44,089 bases of DNA from Blautia sp. (GTDB lineage Bacteria; Bacillota; Clostridia; Lachnospirales; Lachnospiraceae), in the NCBI GenBank assembly GCA_021772055.1, contig JAETNR010000040.1, positions 1 through 44,089 on the forward strand. The letters run 5' to 3'. This document shows, in pieces, positions 26,270-34,222 of the stretch. Every line of letters starts with the position of its first letter. The stretch's first letter is position 1. The notes below the pieces were generated by a model. That model saw only the letters and a program-made list of their open reading frames with translations, did no database searches and was not told the origin of the DNA. A program made the position numbers and the translations under genes.

Positions 26270-27068
26270 TGCCTTCCTGCGCTTCCTTATCTACACTATT
26301 TCCATAGCCATAGCCGTAACCATAGCCATAGCCATAACCGTATCCGTAGCGATGCTTGTTCACATCTGCTTTATTTAAAACAGCTCCCAGTATTTTAATG
26401 TTTGCATACTGCAATTGTTCTCTTGCTTTTTCAGCCTGGGCACGCTCTGTGAAGCCGCTCTCGACCACCAGAATTGCCCCATCACACTGCTTGGCTATCA
26501 AAAGCCCGTCAATGACCGCGTTCAGCGGCGGTGTATCCGCAATCACATAATCATAGGTCTGCCGCACATAGGCCATCAGCTCCCGGAACAGCCGTCCTGA
26601 CACCAGTTCACTGGGATTGGGCGCTTTGGCGCCGGTAAAAATCATATCCAGCCACGGATCTTCCGTGTGAAAGATGATGGATTCTTTCGGTGTTTTTCCG
26701 CAAAGATATTCGCTAAGTCCCATTCTCTTTCCTGCTATTTTATATCTGCTGACTGTTCTGGAATTTCGGATATCACAGTCAAGATACAGTACTCGTTTAT
26801 TTAGTCCTGCCATACTGCATGCAAGGCGAAAGGCAATGGAGGATTTCCCTTCGTGGGCCAGTGCACTGGTGATTGCGATCACCTTCAGGTTATAGCCACT
26901 CATCTGGATATTCCCCCGGAGCATGTTCAGTGCCTCATTTACCCGGAAGGGAAGTTCCTGGGCATTGGGCCGGATAATTTCTCTTCTGTCTTCATGCATA
27001 TCTTCTTCCCAGCTTCCGTTTTCCAGCAGATCCTGAAACAGATTCTTCACTTTTATCTCTTTTTCCAT
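26226..27068 (-). CDS. BY-kinase, capsule tyrosine autokinase (CpsD/EpsB-like)
   Basis: 280 residues with the Walker set of bacterial tyrosine kinases: AHEGKSSIA (near 70-78), LYLDCDIRN (A') and VIADTPPL (B). The C-terminus holds eight Tyr-Gly pairs followed by a Lys/Arg-rich end. In Gram-positives such a kinase is activated by the cytoplasmic tail of the CpsC-like partner (next gene upstream, 6-bp gap) and phosphorylates its own tyrosine cluster, which controls chain length and export. No matching phosphatase (CpsB/Wzb type) is in the window. The (YG)n tail is unusually regular. Confidence 0.9.
   Translation of the reverse strand: MEKEIKVKNLFQDLLENGSWEEDMHEDRREIIRPNAQELPFRVNEALNMLRGNIQMSGYNLKVIAITSALAHEGKSSIAFRLACSMAGLNKRVLYLDCDIRNSRTVSRYKIAGKRMGLSEYLCGKTPKESIIFHTEDPWLDMIFTGAKAPNPSELVSGRLFRELMAYVRQTYDYVIADTPPLNAVIDGLLIAKQCDGAILVVESGFTERAQAEKAREQLQYANIKILGAVLNKADVNKHRYGYGYGYGYGYGYGYGNSVDKEAQEGSEEERKAKRKRKKS
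26301..26348 (-). repeat. Eight 6-bp units encoding (Tyr-Gly)8
   Basis: Tandem TA(T/C)GG(C/T/A) units in frame inside the kinase gene. Units are similar enough for slipped pairing, and every gain or loss of 6 bp keeps frame while changing the number of phosphorylatable tyrosines. Confidence 0.8.
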
Positions 27069-27074
27069 AGGTTC

Positions 27075-27809
27075 TCAGTCTTTCTCTTTTTCTTCATAAT
27101 AGGGGACTACAGATAACACCGGAATATGCAGATATTTCTGAATATCCTCTTCTGTTTTCAGTGTGGTATCCAAAAGGAAACGGACGCAGATCAGCGCGCA
27201 CGCAAGTACAATTCCCAAAAGGGCTCCTATTTCCAGATGCTTCAAAAGTCCCGGCGTCGTCTCTACAACTGCCTCCGCTTCGGAATAATCAATGACTGTA
27301 GGCTCGCTGCTTCCGATCACCTCATAGATCCGGCGGATCCCTACATTCAAAAGGGAATTGGCAATATTCCGGCTCAGTTCCATATCCCCGCAGGTTACGG
27401 TGATGGTGATAATGTGGGAACCGGCAGGGTTTGTAACAGATACCAGCCTTCCAAGCTGCTTAAAGTCCATGTCCAGTCCCTGTTCTTCAATAACCTCTTT
27501 CAGGACAGCACGGCTCTTAATGATTTTGGCATAGTCCTCTGTAAGTTCTGAGCTTAGCTGCAGATCAGATATGGTGATCACAGAATTGGTATTTGAAATA
27601 AATATGGATGCATCCGCCTGGTAAACCGGCTTCATCAAGACTGTATGGTAAATTCCTAAAAGGAGCATTCCTAAAAGCATCGCAAGAAGGATCATCTTCC
27701 ACCGTTCCAGTAATGCCCAGAAAAGTTCCATCAGGTCTATGGGTTCACTGACTGCAGCGGCTTTACTGGCAGCACGCCTTTTTTGAACTTCTTTCGTTTC
27801 TTGTTCCAT
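27075..27809 (-). CDS. CpsC/Wzz-like chain-length and kinase-adaptor protein
   Basis: 244 residues with two membrane helices (about 36-58 and 190-212) enclosing an external domain, and a cytoplasmic tail ending YYEEKEKD that should contact the BY-kinase. IDLMELFWALLERWK before helix 1 and the TEEDIQKYLHIPVLSVVP stretch after helix 2 are family hallmarks. It controls polymer length together with the kinase. It is the first gene of the capsule operon; AAGGGAGAAG precedes the ATG. There is no room for a promoter between it and the left switch site (19 bp). Confidence 0.9.
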   Translation of the reverse strand: MEQETKEVQKRRAASKAAAVSEPIDLMELFWALLERWKMILLAMLLGMLLLGIYHTVLMKPVYQADASIFISNTNSVITISDLQLSSELTEDYAKIIKSRAVLKEVIEEQGLDMDFKQLGRLVSVTNPAGSHIITITVTCGDMELSRNIANSLLNVGIRRIYEVIGSSEPTVIDYSEAEAVVETTPGLLKHLEIGALLGIVLACALICVRFLLDTTLKTEEDIQKYLHIPVLSVVPYYEEKEKD

Positions 27810-27828
27810 AGCTTCTCCCTTATATTTT

Positions 27829-27851
27829 TCGTGAAGTTAAATAATTTACGA
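27829..27851. repeat. Left recombination site of the capsule switch (predicted)
   Basis: A 23-bp dyad: TCGTGAA, 9-bp centre GTTAAATAA, TTTACGA. The two arms match in 6 of 7 positions when one is reversed. The centre shares GTTAAATA, in opposite orientation, with the right site. Arm-core-arm layout with an identical core is what tyrosine recombinases need for strand exchange. Confidence 0.65.
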
Positions 27852-27872
27852 TAGATTGGAAAAAAAATCATC

Positions 27873-27920
27873 TAAAAAAGTGCCCAAAAAGGCATAATAA
27901 GTATCTTTTCGGGCAGATTT
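27873..27920. terminator. Bidirectional terminator inside the switch
   Basis: An 11-bp stem with one mismatch (27881-27891 with 27905-27915, TGCCCAAAAAG / CTTTTCGGGCA) and a 13-nt loop. On the minus strand it is followed by CACTTTTTTAG, on the plus strand by GATTTTTAC. In the present orientation it would stop minus-strand transcripts from the recombinase side before they reach the capsule genes. Confidence 0.75.
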
Positions 27921-27945
27921 TTACAATTATTGAGCAAAATATGAA

Positions 27946-27974
27946 TTGACGTATGGGTTTTTTTCAAGTAAACT
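27946..27974 (+). promoter_or_regulatory. Capsule switch promoter, pointing away from the operon
   Basis: TTGACG (27946-27951), a 17-nt spacer and TAAACT (27969-27974). The -35 matches the consensus in 5 of 6 positions, the -10 in 4 of 6. AGGAG follows at 27978-27982, then ATG-TCG-TGA, a possible two-codon leader whose stop overlaps another ATG. No gene lies ahead on the plus strand; it runs into the 3' end of the recombinase gene. Confidence 0.6.
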
Positions 27975-28007
27975 ATAGGAGTGAAAAGAAATGTCGTGAT
28001 GTTTTAT

Positions 28008-28030
28008 TCTCGAAGTATTTAACTTTAAGA
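28008..28030. repeat. Right recombination site of the capsule switch (predicted)
   Basis: Read on the minus strand: TCTTAAA, centre GTTAAATAC, TTCGAGA; arms match in 5 of 7 positions. It ends 2 bp before the stop codon of the recombinase gene. The shared 8-bp core GTTAAATA runs opposite to the left site, so recombination between them would invert the DNA in between. Confidence 0.65.
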
Positions 28031-28032
28031 TT

Positions 28033-28986
28033 TTACCAAAAACTTAGCATATTGATTTGCTTCTTTTTTGCTTCCAGAGACGAATGTACATAATAATTAA
28101 GCGTAATACTGGTATTTGCATGTCCTAAGATTTCACTTAGTGTTTTTACATCCATCCCCACTTCAACGCACCGTGTTGCAAAAGTATGCCGCAGTATATG
28201 GAAATTCACATTACGGGTCTCCGTTTTTTTCAAAATTTTTTTAAAAAAGTATTGGTAATTTCGGGGTTCTATAAATTTTTCTGAATTTGTTAGAAAGAAA
28301 AAAGACTCTTCTGTTATATCATGCAGTTTTTCTATGATTGGATAGATTTGTTTTGAGAGCGGAATGGTTCGTATAGAGTTTTGTGTTTTCGGTTCGTCTA
28401 TAATGATCCGGGTTCGTTTTGTGCATTTTTCGTCCGGTACGCTGATTCTCTGGATGGTGTGTCTTATATATATCACACCTTGTTTCAGATCAATGTCCTT
28501 CCAGCGTAATGCACAAATTTCTCCGATACGCATTCCGGAATATAAGCAGAGAAGCAATCCCGCATGTTTGTCTTCATCCTGATGTGCCAGGAGATAATCC
28601 GTAAGATTTTTAAGTTCTGTTTCGTTCAAGGTTTCAATAATTTCTCTTCTTGTCTTAGGCAGTACCGTATTCTCTGCAAGAGGGCCGGTATGATATTCCT
28701 TCTCTCCGTATTTGATAATGGATTTCAGGATCGAGCAGATATCCCGGACAGTCTTGCCTGCAAGAGGCGGTTTATCATGCTCCTCATCCCCTGCAAGCTT
28801 CCGGCCTGTAAAAGAATTGACTATGGAGGAGTTCATATCTTTCAGACGGATGGAACCCAGGTCCGGAAGAATCTCTGTTTTCACCACACTGTAGTACCTG
28901 GAAAAAGTGGACTGCTTAACAGTCAGTTTTTTCATATTCAGCCACTCCGTGCTTACATCCGCCATTGTAATTTTTGAAACGTCCAT
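28033..28986 (-). CDS. Tyrosine recombinase, probable capsule invertase
   Basis: 317 residues. The N-terminal SAM-like DNA-binding domain spans about 8-105; the catalytic domain has Arg153 (SGMRIGEICALRW), Lys200, His263-x2-Arg266 (HILRHTFATR), His289 (LGHA) and Tyr299 (NYYVHSS), so all active residues are present. AGGAGAAATGTACA precedes the ATG. There is no excisionase, phage gene or attachment-site pair nearby; instead it adjoins the inverted sites upstream of the capsule operon, which suggests local DNA inversion rather than element integration. A palindrome overlaps its presumed start of transcription. Confidence 0.9.
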   Translation of the reverse strand: MDVSKITMADVSTEWLNMKKLTVKQSTFSRYYSVVKTEILPDLGSIRLKDMNSSIVNSFTGRKLAGDEEHDKPPLAGKTVRDICSILKSIIKYGEKEYHTGPLAENTVLPKTRREIIETLNETELKNLTDYLLAHQDEDKHAGLLLCLYSGMRIGEICALRWKDIDLKQGVIYIRHTIQRISVPDEKCTKRTRIIIDEPKTQNSIRTIPLSKQIYPIIEKLHDITEESFFFLTNSEKFIEPRNYQYFFKKILKKTETRNVNFHILRHTFATRCVEVGMDVKTLSEILGHANTSITLNYYVHSSLEAKKKQINMLSFW

Positions 28987-29003
28987 TGTACATTTCTCCT
29001 TTT

Positions 29004-29022
29004 CTTATGTAATTTACATAAG
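29004..29022. promoter_or_regulatory. Perfect 19-bp palindrome upstream of the recombinase
   Basis: CTTATGTAA-T-TTACATAAG, 9-bp arms around one base. It lies just downstream of the -10 box and about 18 bp before the start codon, an ideal place for a repressor. A dimeric HTH regulator or the recombinase itself could bind it. Confidence 0.65.
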
Positions 29023-29024
29023 AT

Positions 29025-29030
29025 ATTATA
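29025..29030 (-). promoter_or_regulatory. Recombinase -10 box
   Basis: The minus strand reads TATAAT exactly, directly before the palindrome. No good -35 is seen at 16-18 nt, so activation or weak basal expression is likely. Confidence 0.5.
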
Positions 29031-29079
29031 TAGAAAAATGAGAACCGTTTCCTAATGTATACGAAATGTATTCTATTGT

Positions 29080-30606
29080 TTAAAGCCTCTCTCTGTATTC
29101 ACTTGGCGCTTCCCCCGTCTCCCCTTTAAATACACGGCTGAAGTAGCGGTAATCGTTATATCCGCACATTTCGCTGATTTCCGCAAGGGATATATCCGGA
29201 TGCTTTTCCAGGAGATCTTTGGCAAGGGACATTTTTTTCTCTGTAATATAGCGGTTCATGGACTTTCCGACCTTTCTTTTAAACAGCCGTGACAGGTACG
29301 CATAATTATATCCGAATTCATCCGCCACTTTTTCCACACTTTCAATATTCAGATAGTGTTCATCCACATAATCCAGAAGCCTTTTTTCCACATTGTCCTC
29401 ATACAAAGTCTCCATATAGCCGTTCAGCTTCTTAATCTCCCCAAGCAGGGTTTCAAACAGCTCTTTCTCGGAAACCAGAATGCTGATGCTCCGGATCATC
29501 CTCTCCTGAATTTCCTCCAGATTTAAGTCCTCCTGATTCATTTTGGAAAGCTCAAGAAGCCGGATTACATAGAGGCACACCTTTTCAATACTCTCCTGTG
29601 TTGCATGATTGCTCTGCATATACTTAAAAATCGTCTGCATCTCATTCAGGAAGTTTTCCAGGTTAGTGCTGATGAAATAATTCTTGATATAGGTATTCAG
29701 TTTCATTTTCACAATTTCCAGCATATCATTGGAAAATTTCTCATCATCCTCCAGGCAAAAGCATCCGTTATGTCCGATCACAAGGCGCTGTTTCATCATA
29801 TTTCTGAGGTGCCTTGTATAATCCCAGACTTCCTCTTTCAAAACTCCCTCTTTCGTGATACAGATGTTTACCGGAAGGTCCGTATACTCCTGCACAAGAA
29901 CCGGCAGCTTTTGCAGCATCCGCAAAATCTCCTCCTGCTGCACATGTTTAATCTTCACAGCCACCATCTTCTGGTTAGGGCAATGCTCATCCGCTGCAAA
30001 CCATTCCGTTTCCCGGTCAAACAATTCCGCCATAATTTTATTCCACCGCACCTGGCCCGTCTGCTCCTGATAAAAGCGCAGCACTTCCTCATCCTGCACA
30101 TTGTAGATCACATTTCCCATACAGATATTTGCCAGAAGATACCTTTCTGCATCATCTGTCACGTCGAATCTGTCTGAGTAAAGAATGTGTCTTTGTTCAC
30201 GAACCGAAAAATGGGAGAGATTTTTTTTGATATCAAATAAAGTCTCCAGAAGAACGTCATCCTGCAGCGGCTTCAGAAGATAATTTGAAACTCCGTATTT
30301 CATACACTGCTGGGCATAAGAGAAATCCGAATATCCGGAAATGATCACAACCACGGTATTGGGGCTTGACCTGCGGATCTGCCGGGAGAACTCCATCCCG
30401 TTCATTTCCGGCATTGCAATGTCTGTAAATACCACATGGGGATGACAGGTATTGAGCAGTTCCAATGCTTCTTTCCCGTTGGATGCCTTTCCCACGATCA
30501 CAAAATCCGGATCCAATCCGCTGATCTTGGAGCAAATGCCCGCAGCGATTTTTTCCTCATCCTCCACGACCAGGGTTCTGATTTCATTCTTGTTTTCATG
30601 ATTCAT
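29080..30606 (-). CDS. YesN-like response regulator, AraC-type output
   Basis: 508 residues. The receiver domain (1-125) has the acidic pair Glu15/Asp16, the phosphorylated Asp62 in VVFTDIAMP and Lys112 in YLLKPL. A long middle region lacks known motifs. The C-terminus (about 410-508) is an AraC double HTH: VADEFGYNYAYLSRLFKRK, then ISEMCGYNDYRYFSRVFK. Such regulators control nearby sugar transporter genes. It overlaps the kinase gene by 11 bp. The duplicated promoter elements upstream are its likely targets, which is inference. Confidence 0.92.
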   Translation of the reverse strand: MNHENKNEIRTLVVEDEEKIAAGICSKISGLDPDFVIVGKASNGKEALELLNTCHPHVVFTDIAMPEMNGMEFSRQIRRSSPNTVVVIISGYSDFSYAQQCMKYGVSNYLLKPLQDDVLLETLFDIKKNLSHFSVREQRHILYSDRFDVTDDAERYLLANICMGNVIYNVQDEEVLRFYQEQTGQVRWNKIMAELFDRETEWFAADEHCPNQKMVAVKIKHVQQEEILRMLQKLPVLVQEYTDLPVNICITKEGVLKEEVWDYTRHLRNMMKQRLVIGHNGCFCLEDDEKFSNDMLEIVKMKLNTYIKNYFISTNLENFLNEMQTIFKYMQSNHATQESIEKVCLYVIRLLELSKMNQEDLNLEEIQERMIRSISILVSEKELFETLLGEIKKLNGYMETLYEDNVEKRLLDYVDEHYLNIESVEKVADEFGYNYAYLSRLFKRKVGKSMNRYITEKKMSLAKDLLEKHPDISLAEISEMCGYNDYRYFSRVFKGETGEAPSEYRERL

Positions 30607-32350
30607 CTGCTCTTCCTCCGATTAAAATTCTGCTTGTCCCTTCCTGTATCTCATAAATCATGGAATCACCGTAGAACAGCTTCAATCTGATATAAACATT
30701 TACAAGTCCCATGCCGTCGATCTGATTCGACAGCGTTTTTTCTTCCTTCATGCTTTCGCTGCATTTTCCCATAATTTCCCGGACTTTCTCACCGGAAAAA
30801 CCGGTTCCGTTATCCTGCACTTCCACCTGCCATCTTCCGTCTTCTGTCACGCTTCCCTTCAGGCAGATCCACGGTTTCTTCCGGTTGCAGTATTTAAATG
30901 CATTTTCCACCAGCGGCTGGATGGAAAGTTTCGGGATCAGGCAGCCCAGCGCTTCCAGAGGAATGTCGATTACCACAACTGCTTCCGGAAAGCGTTCCTT
31001 CATAATCTCCACATAACGCTCCACATGACGGATTTCCTCAAACATCTTTACTCCCCTGCTGTCTTCGGCAGCGATATAGCGGAACATCTGCGTCAGATTC
31101 ATACAGATGGACGCAATTTTCTCATTGCCGTCCTCCTCTGCCATAGTCCCGATCATGGTCAATGTATTAAAAAGAAAATGAGGCTGCATCTGTGCCTGCA
31201 GGGCCAGCATTTTCGCGTGGGTTTCGTAGTCCTTCAGGGTAATGATCCGCTCAAGGGATACGCCAAGGTGCGTACTCATCTCTTTCAGGGAGTCGGATAA
31301 AAACTCCAGCTCGTCAATGTTCGTGTCTACCTTCTCATAGTTCACGCCCTGCTCAAGATTTATTTTCTCCACATTCCTGCACATTTCATGAATGGGCCGG
31401 GATATCTGGTTGGAAATCTGATAAGTAATCATCATAACGATTCCGCAGACGATCAGACATACGATCACGGACAATCCCAGAAATGACAGAAGTTTTTCAT
31501 AATAAGCCATTCTGTCGATCACATAAACGACCATCAGCTTTCCGTCAAAAACCGGATGTACTTCCACAAGATTCTCCCTCTGCCGGTAGCTTCCTTTTTC
31601 TCCGGTTTTTACGTAATCGGTTACATCCAGATTAGATTCTGTGTATATTGCGTTTCCGTCAGAATCGTAAAGATTCATCATAAGGCTCTGATTATCACCG
31701 GAAAGACGTACCATATACTCCCTCAGGTTCTCCACGTCTACCATGATTTCCAGAATCGACCTTCCGTTTAAATACCGTCTCTGGTTATCCATACTTCTGG
31801 AAAGTGTCACGTATTCCTTATCGATATCTTTTTTATAATGCTCCCCGGCCGTGCTTTCCAGATATTCATTCTTTGCAAGGTATTTGATGCGCGGCTTTTC
31901 ATTGCGCTCCATACCGTCATAAGTAGTAATTCTCTCCTGCGTCAAAGGGCTTATATAATAATTGCTTCCCATCCAGACGTAATACTGATCGTTGGCAACA
32001 ACACCTATATTGTAGTCATTCTGGATCATCTTATAGGCTTCCGTATACATTCTGGAAAACAGGACAGATAAACTCTTTTTTTGTTCATATGCTTCCGGCA
32101 GCTGCTCAATGGCAATATCTTTAAATTCATCTGAGTTAAGAAGCTCCATAGAAAAAGCGTTCATATCCTCAAAATAATTTTCCACGTTTTCATCTATGCT
32201 GCCCATGAGCCGTATCTGAGTATCTTCAATATTCTGGCTGATTACCGCTGACATATACCAGACTGCCAGAAATACAAAAGTTACCAGACACAAAAGGAAC
32301 CACCCTGCATAGGTCTGAAATAATTTTTTGGATAATGAACGCTTTTTCAT
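30596..32350 (-). CDS. YesM-like sensor histidine kinase
   Basis: 584 residues: membrane helix (13-36), extracellular sensor domain (about 40-283), second helix (286-310), HAMP (about 311-365), His_kinase domain with His391 in QMQPHFLFNTL, and an ATPase domain (IQPLVENAFKYC, DNGTGFSG, GMGLVNVYIRLKLFYG). It should sense an external sugar or a loaded binding protein and phosphorylate the YesN-like partner. GGAGAGG lies 12 nt before the ATG, slightly far. It is 81 bp downstream of the second permease gene. Confidence 0.92.
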   Translation of the reverse strand: MKKRSLSKKLFQTYAGWFLLCLVTFVFLAVWYMSAVISQNIEDTQIRLMGSIDENVENYFEDMNAFSMELLNSDEFKDIAIEQLPEAYEQKKSLSVLFSRMYTEAYKMIQNDYNIGVVANDQYYVWMGSNYYISPLTQERITTYDGMERNEKPRIKYLAKNEYLESTAGEHYKKDIDKEYVTLSRSMDNQRRYLNGRSILEIMVDVENLREYMVRLSGDNQSLMMNLYDSDGNAIYTESNLDVTDYVKTGEKGSYRQRENLVEVHPVFDGKLMVVYVIDRMAYYEKLLSFLGLSVIVCLIVCGIVMMITYQISNQISRPIHEMCRNVEKINLEQGVNYEKVDTNIDELEFLSDSLKEMSTHLGVSLERIITLKDYETHAKMLALQAQMQPHFLFNTLTMIGTMAEEDGNEKIASICMNLTQMFRYIAAEDSRGVKMFEEIRHVERYVEIMKERFPEAVVVIDIPLEALGCLIPKLSIQPLVENAFKYCNRKKPWICLKGSVTEDGRWQVEVQDNGTGFSGEKVREIMGKCSESMKEEKTLSNQIDGMGLVNVYIRLKLFYGDSMIYEIQEGTSRILIGGRADES

Positions 32351-32431
32351 AAGAATCTATGCCTCTCCGTTTTTTAACGTCATCATAGCATATTTTTGTA
32401 ATTCTATCACTATGAAATTTTCAAGGAACAC

Positions 32432-33259
32432 TTAACCCTTCACAGATCCTGCAACCATACCGCTGATGATATATTTCTGTCCGAAAATATAAACTACCAG
32501 GATAGGAAGAATTGCATATAAGATCGTCACGCTGACCAGATTCCAGCTGGCTGTATAAGTTCCGTAAAAATTATAAACCTTCTGCACAATTACCGCATTA
32601 TCAGGATCCGGAAGTGTATACAGCGGAATCTGGAAATCATTCCACACATTCAGGAAGTTGATCATAATAACCGTAACCGTTACAGGCTTCAGCAGCGGAA
32701 AGATCACCTGTGTAAAGATTCGGAATGCCCCTGCTCCATCGATCACCGCAGCCTCATCCAGTTCCTGCGGCACTCCGGTAATAAATCCATAGTATAAAAA
32801 TACACTCAGCGGCATGATCAATGCGATAAATACCATCATGGTTCCCGGAAGTGTGTTGTACAGGCCGATCACCCTGAGCACTTTTACAATAGATACCAGA
32901 CTGACCGGAACCATCAGTCCCATTGCAAAATAAACGTAGATAAAACGGTTTACTCTGGTTCTGTTTCTGCTGATCACATAGGCACACATGGAAGATGCAA
33001 CTACTGTGACAGCCACGGAAATCACGCTGATCACCAGACTGTTTTTCAGGGAATGAAGGATATCTCCCTGTTCCCAGACGGTTTTAAAATTCTCAAAATG
33101 CCATGTTTCCGGAAGGCTCAGAGCCATATTGATTGCTTCCGATTTCGTCTTAAATGCGTTGAATATGACAATTAAAAACGGAACGATCACGATCAGTGAA
33201 AGAATCCAGAAACAAATTTCTTTTATGATAAGTCCTGTTTTTTGTTTTTTGGTATACAT
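32432..33259 (-). CDS. Sugar ABC transporter permease (MalG-type)
   Basis: 275 residues, six membrane helices, with the EAA loop for ATPase contact reading ELDEAAVIDGAGAFRIFTQVIFPLLKP. The C-terminus GMVAGSVKG is typical of this class. It partners with the other permease (10 bp upstream) and the binding protein. No ATPase gene is present, as is usual for this class, which shares a MsmK/UgpC-type ATPase encoded elsewhere. Confidence 0.93.
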   Translation of the reverse strand: MYTKKQKTGLIIKEICFWILSLIVIVPFLIVIFNAFKTKSEAINMALSLPETWHFENFKTVWEQGDILHSLKNSLVISVISVAVTVVASSMCAYVISRNRTRVNRFIYVYFAMGLMVPVSLVSIVKVLRVIGLYNTLPGTMMVFIALIMPLSVFLYYGFITGVPQELDEAAVIDGAGAFRIFTQVIFPLLKPVTVTVIMINFLNVWNDFQIPLYTLPDPDNAVIVQKVYNFYGTYTASWNLVSVTILYAILPILVVYIFGQKYIISGMVAGSVKG

Positions 33260-33269
33260 TTCTTTCCTC

Positions 33270-34142
33270 CTAATCGTCGTTGGTGTCTTTGATCTTCAAT
33301 ACAAGCAGTCCGGCAATCGCTGTGATAATAAACAGGATCACGCCATACGCGGAAGACATTCCATACAGTTTCTTGCCGAATTCACGGAATACCAGAGTAT
33401 TGATCAGCTCTGTAGCACCGTTTGGGCCTCCGCCTGTAAGTACAAATACAATATCAAATGCTTTCAGACCCTGGGATAATGCAAGAAGAAGATTAATAAT
33501 TAATGACGGGATCATACGCGGTATTGTAATATAGATCAGCTGCTGCCTTTTATTTGCACCGTCCACAGACGCAGCCTCGTAAAATCCCTTGTCGATCAGC
33601 TGCAGCCCGGCCAGATAAATAACCATGTTGAATCCAACCTGTCTCCATATTTCCACGAACATGGTAGTTCTCAGCGCAGTGCTCTTTGTAGTCAGCCAGG
33701 CCTTTGTCATTCCGCCCAGTCCCAGCGCCTTCAAAAGCTGATTCGCAAAGCCTGCTTTCATGAAGATCGATCCGAAGATCAGACCGATAATCAGCGGGGA
33801 AAGCATTGCAGGCAGGAAAAATATGGCACGCAGGATATTTTTCGTTTTCAGCCCTTCATTAAATGCCAGTGCCAGCAAAAATCCAAGAATATTTTTGAAC
33901 ACAGTGGTAATAAGGGCAAAGAGCAGGGTTCTGCCAATCACACCTACCAGTTCCGGATTACGGAAGATTTTCATGTAATTGTCCAGACCGATAAATTTGG
34001 CAGTCTCTCCTGTCATTTTAATCGCATTCCAGTTGGTAAACGAATAATAAAAGTTAAGGACTACCGGAACCATAAACAGCAGTGTATATATCAAGACAGC
34101 CGGAATGGTAAAATAGCCTTTATATATTTTTTTTCTGTACAC
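33270..34142 (-). CDS. Sugar ABC transporter permease (MalF/UgpA-type)
   Basis: 290 residues, six helices, with the EAA loop GFYEAASVDGANKRQQLIYITIPRM. It precedes the MalG-type permease with a 10-bp gap. A strong hairpin separates it from the binding-protein gene. Substrate unknown, probably an oligosaccharide from the CUT1 class. Confidence 0.93.
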   Translation of the reverse strand: MYRKKIYKGYFTIPAVLIYTLLFMVPVVLNFYYSFTNWNAIKMTGETAKFIGLDNYMKIFRNPELVGVIGRTLLFALITTVFKNILGFLLALAFNEGLKTKNILRAIFFLPAMLSPLIIGLIFGSIFMKAGFANQLLKALGLGGMTKAWLTTKSTALRTTMFVEIWRQVGFNMVIYLAGLQLIDKGFYEAASVDGANKRQQLIYITIPRMIPSLIINLLLALSQGLKAFDIVFVLTGGGPNGATELINTLVFREFGKKLYGMSSAYGVILFIITAIAGLLVLKIKDTNDD

Positions 34143-34164
34143 TCTGTATCTCCTCTCTAAGAAA

Positions 34165-34194
34165 ATTGGAGTGAAATATGAATTTCACTCCAAT
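34165..34194. other. Perfect 13-bp stem hairpin between binding protein and permease
   Basis: ATTGGAGTGAAAT and ATTTCACTCCAAT pair without mismatch around a 4-nt loop. The minus-strand transcript continues TTTTCTTA, a weak U-tract. It should act as a partial terminator and 3' shield, giving more binding protein than permease, as is common in sugar ABC operons. Confidence 0.75.
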
Positions 34195-34222
34195 CCGAAT
34201 TCTCTTATTCTGCAGTTCATCC

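Larger units (their letters stand above)
27829..28030. promoter_or_regulatory. Predicted invertible promoter segment
   Basis: Two inverted 23-bp sites (17 of 23 positions equal) enclose a terminator and a promoter between the recombinase gene and the capsule operon. The promoter points away from the capsule genes as the sequence is written. Inversion would turn it towards cpsC and put the terminator behind it. This matches the logic of recombinase-controlled capsule promoters known from Bacteroides (Mpi) and of invertible promoters reported in gut Firmicutes. The assignment here is inference from sequence. Confidence 0.65.

Noticed and set aside
28033..28986. Integrase of a prophage or conjugative element
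   Set aside because: No excisionase, phage, conjugation or tRNA attachment features are near; its neighbours are the inverted sites and the capsule operon, so a local invertase fits better.
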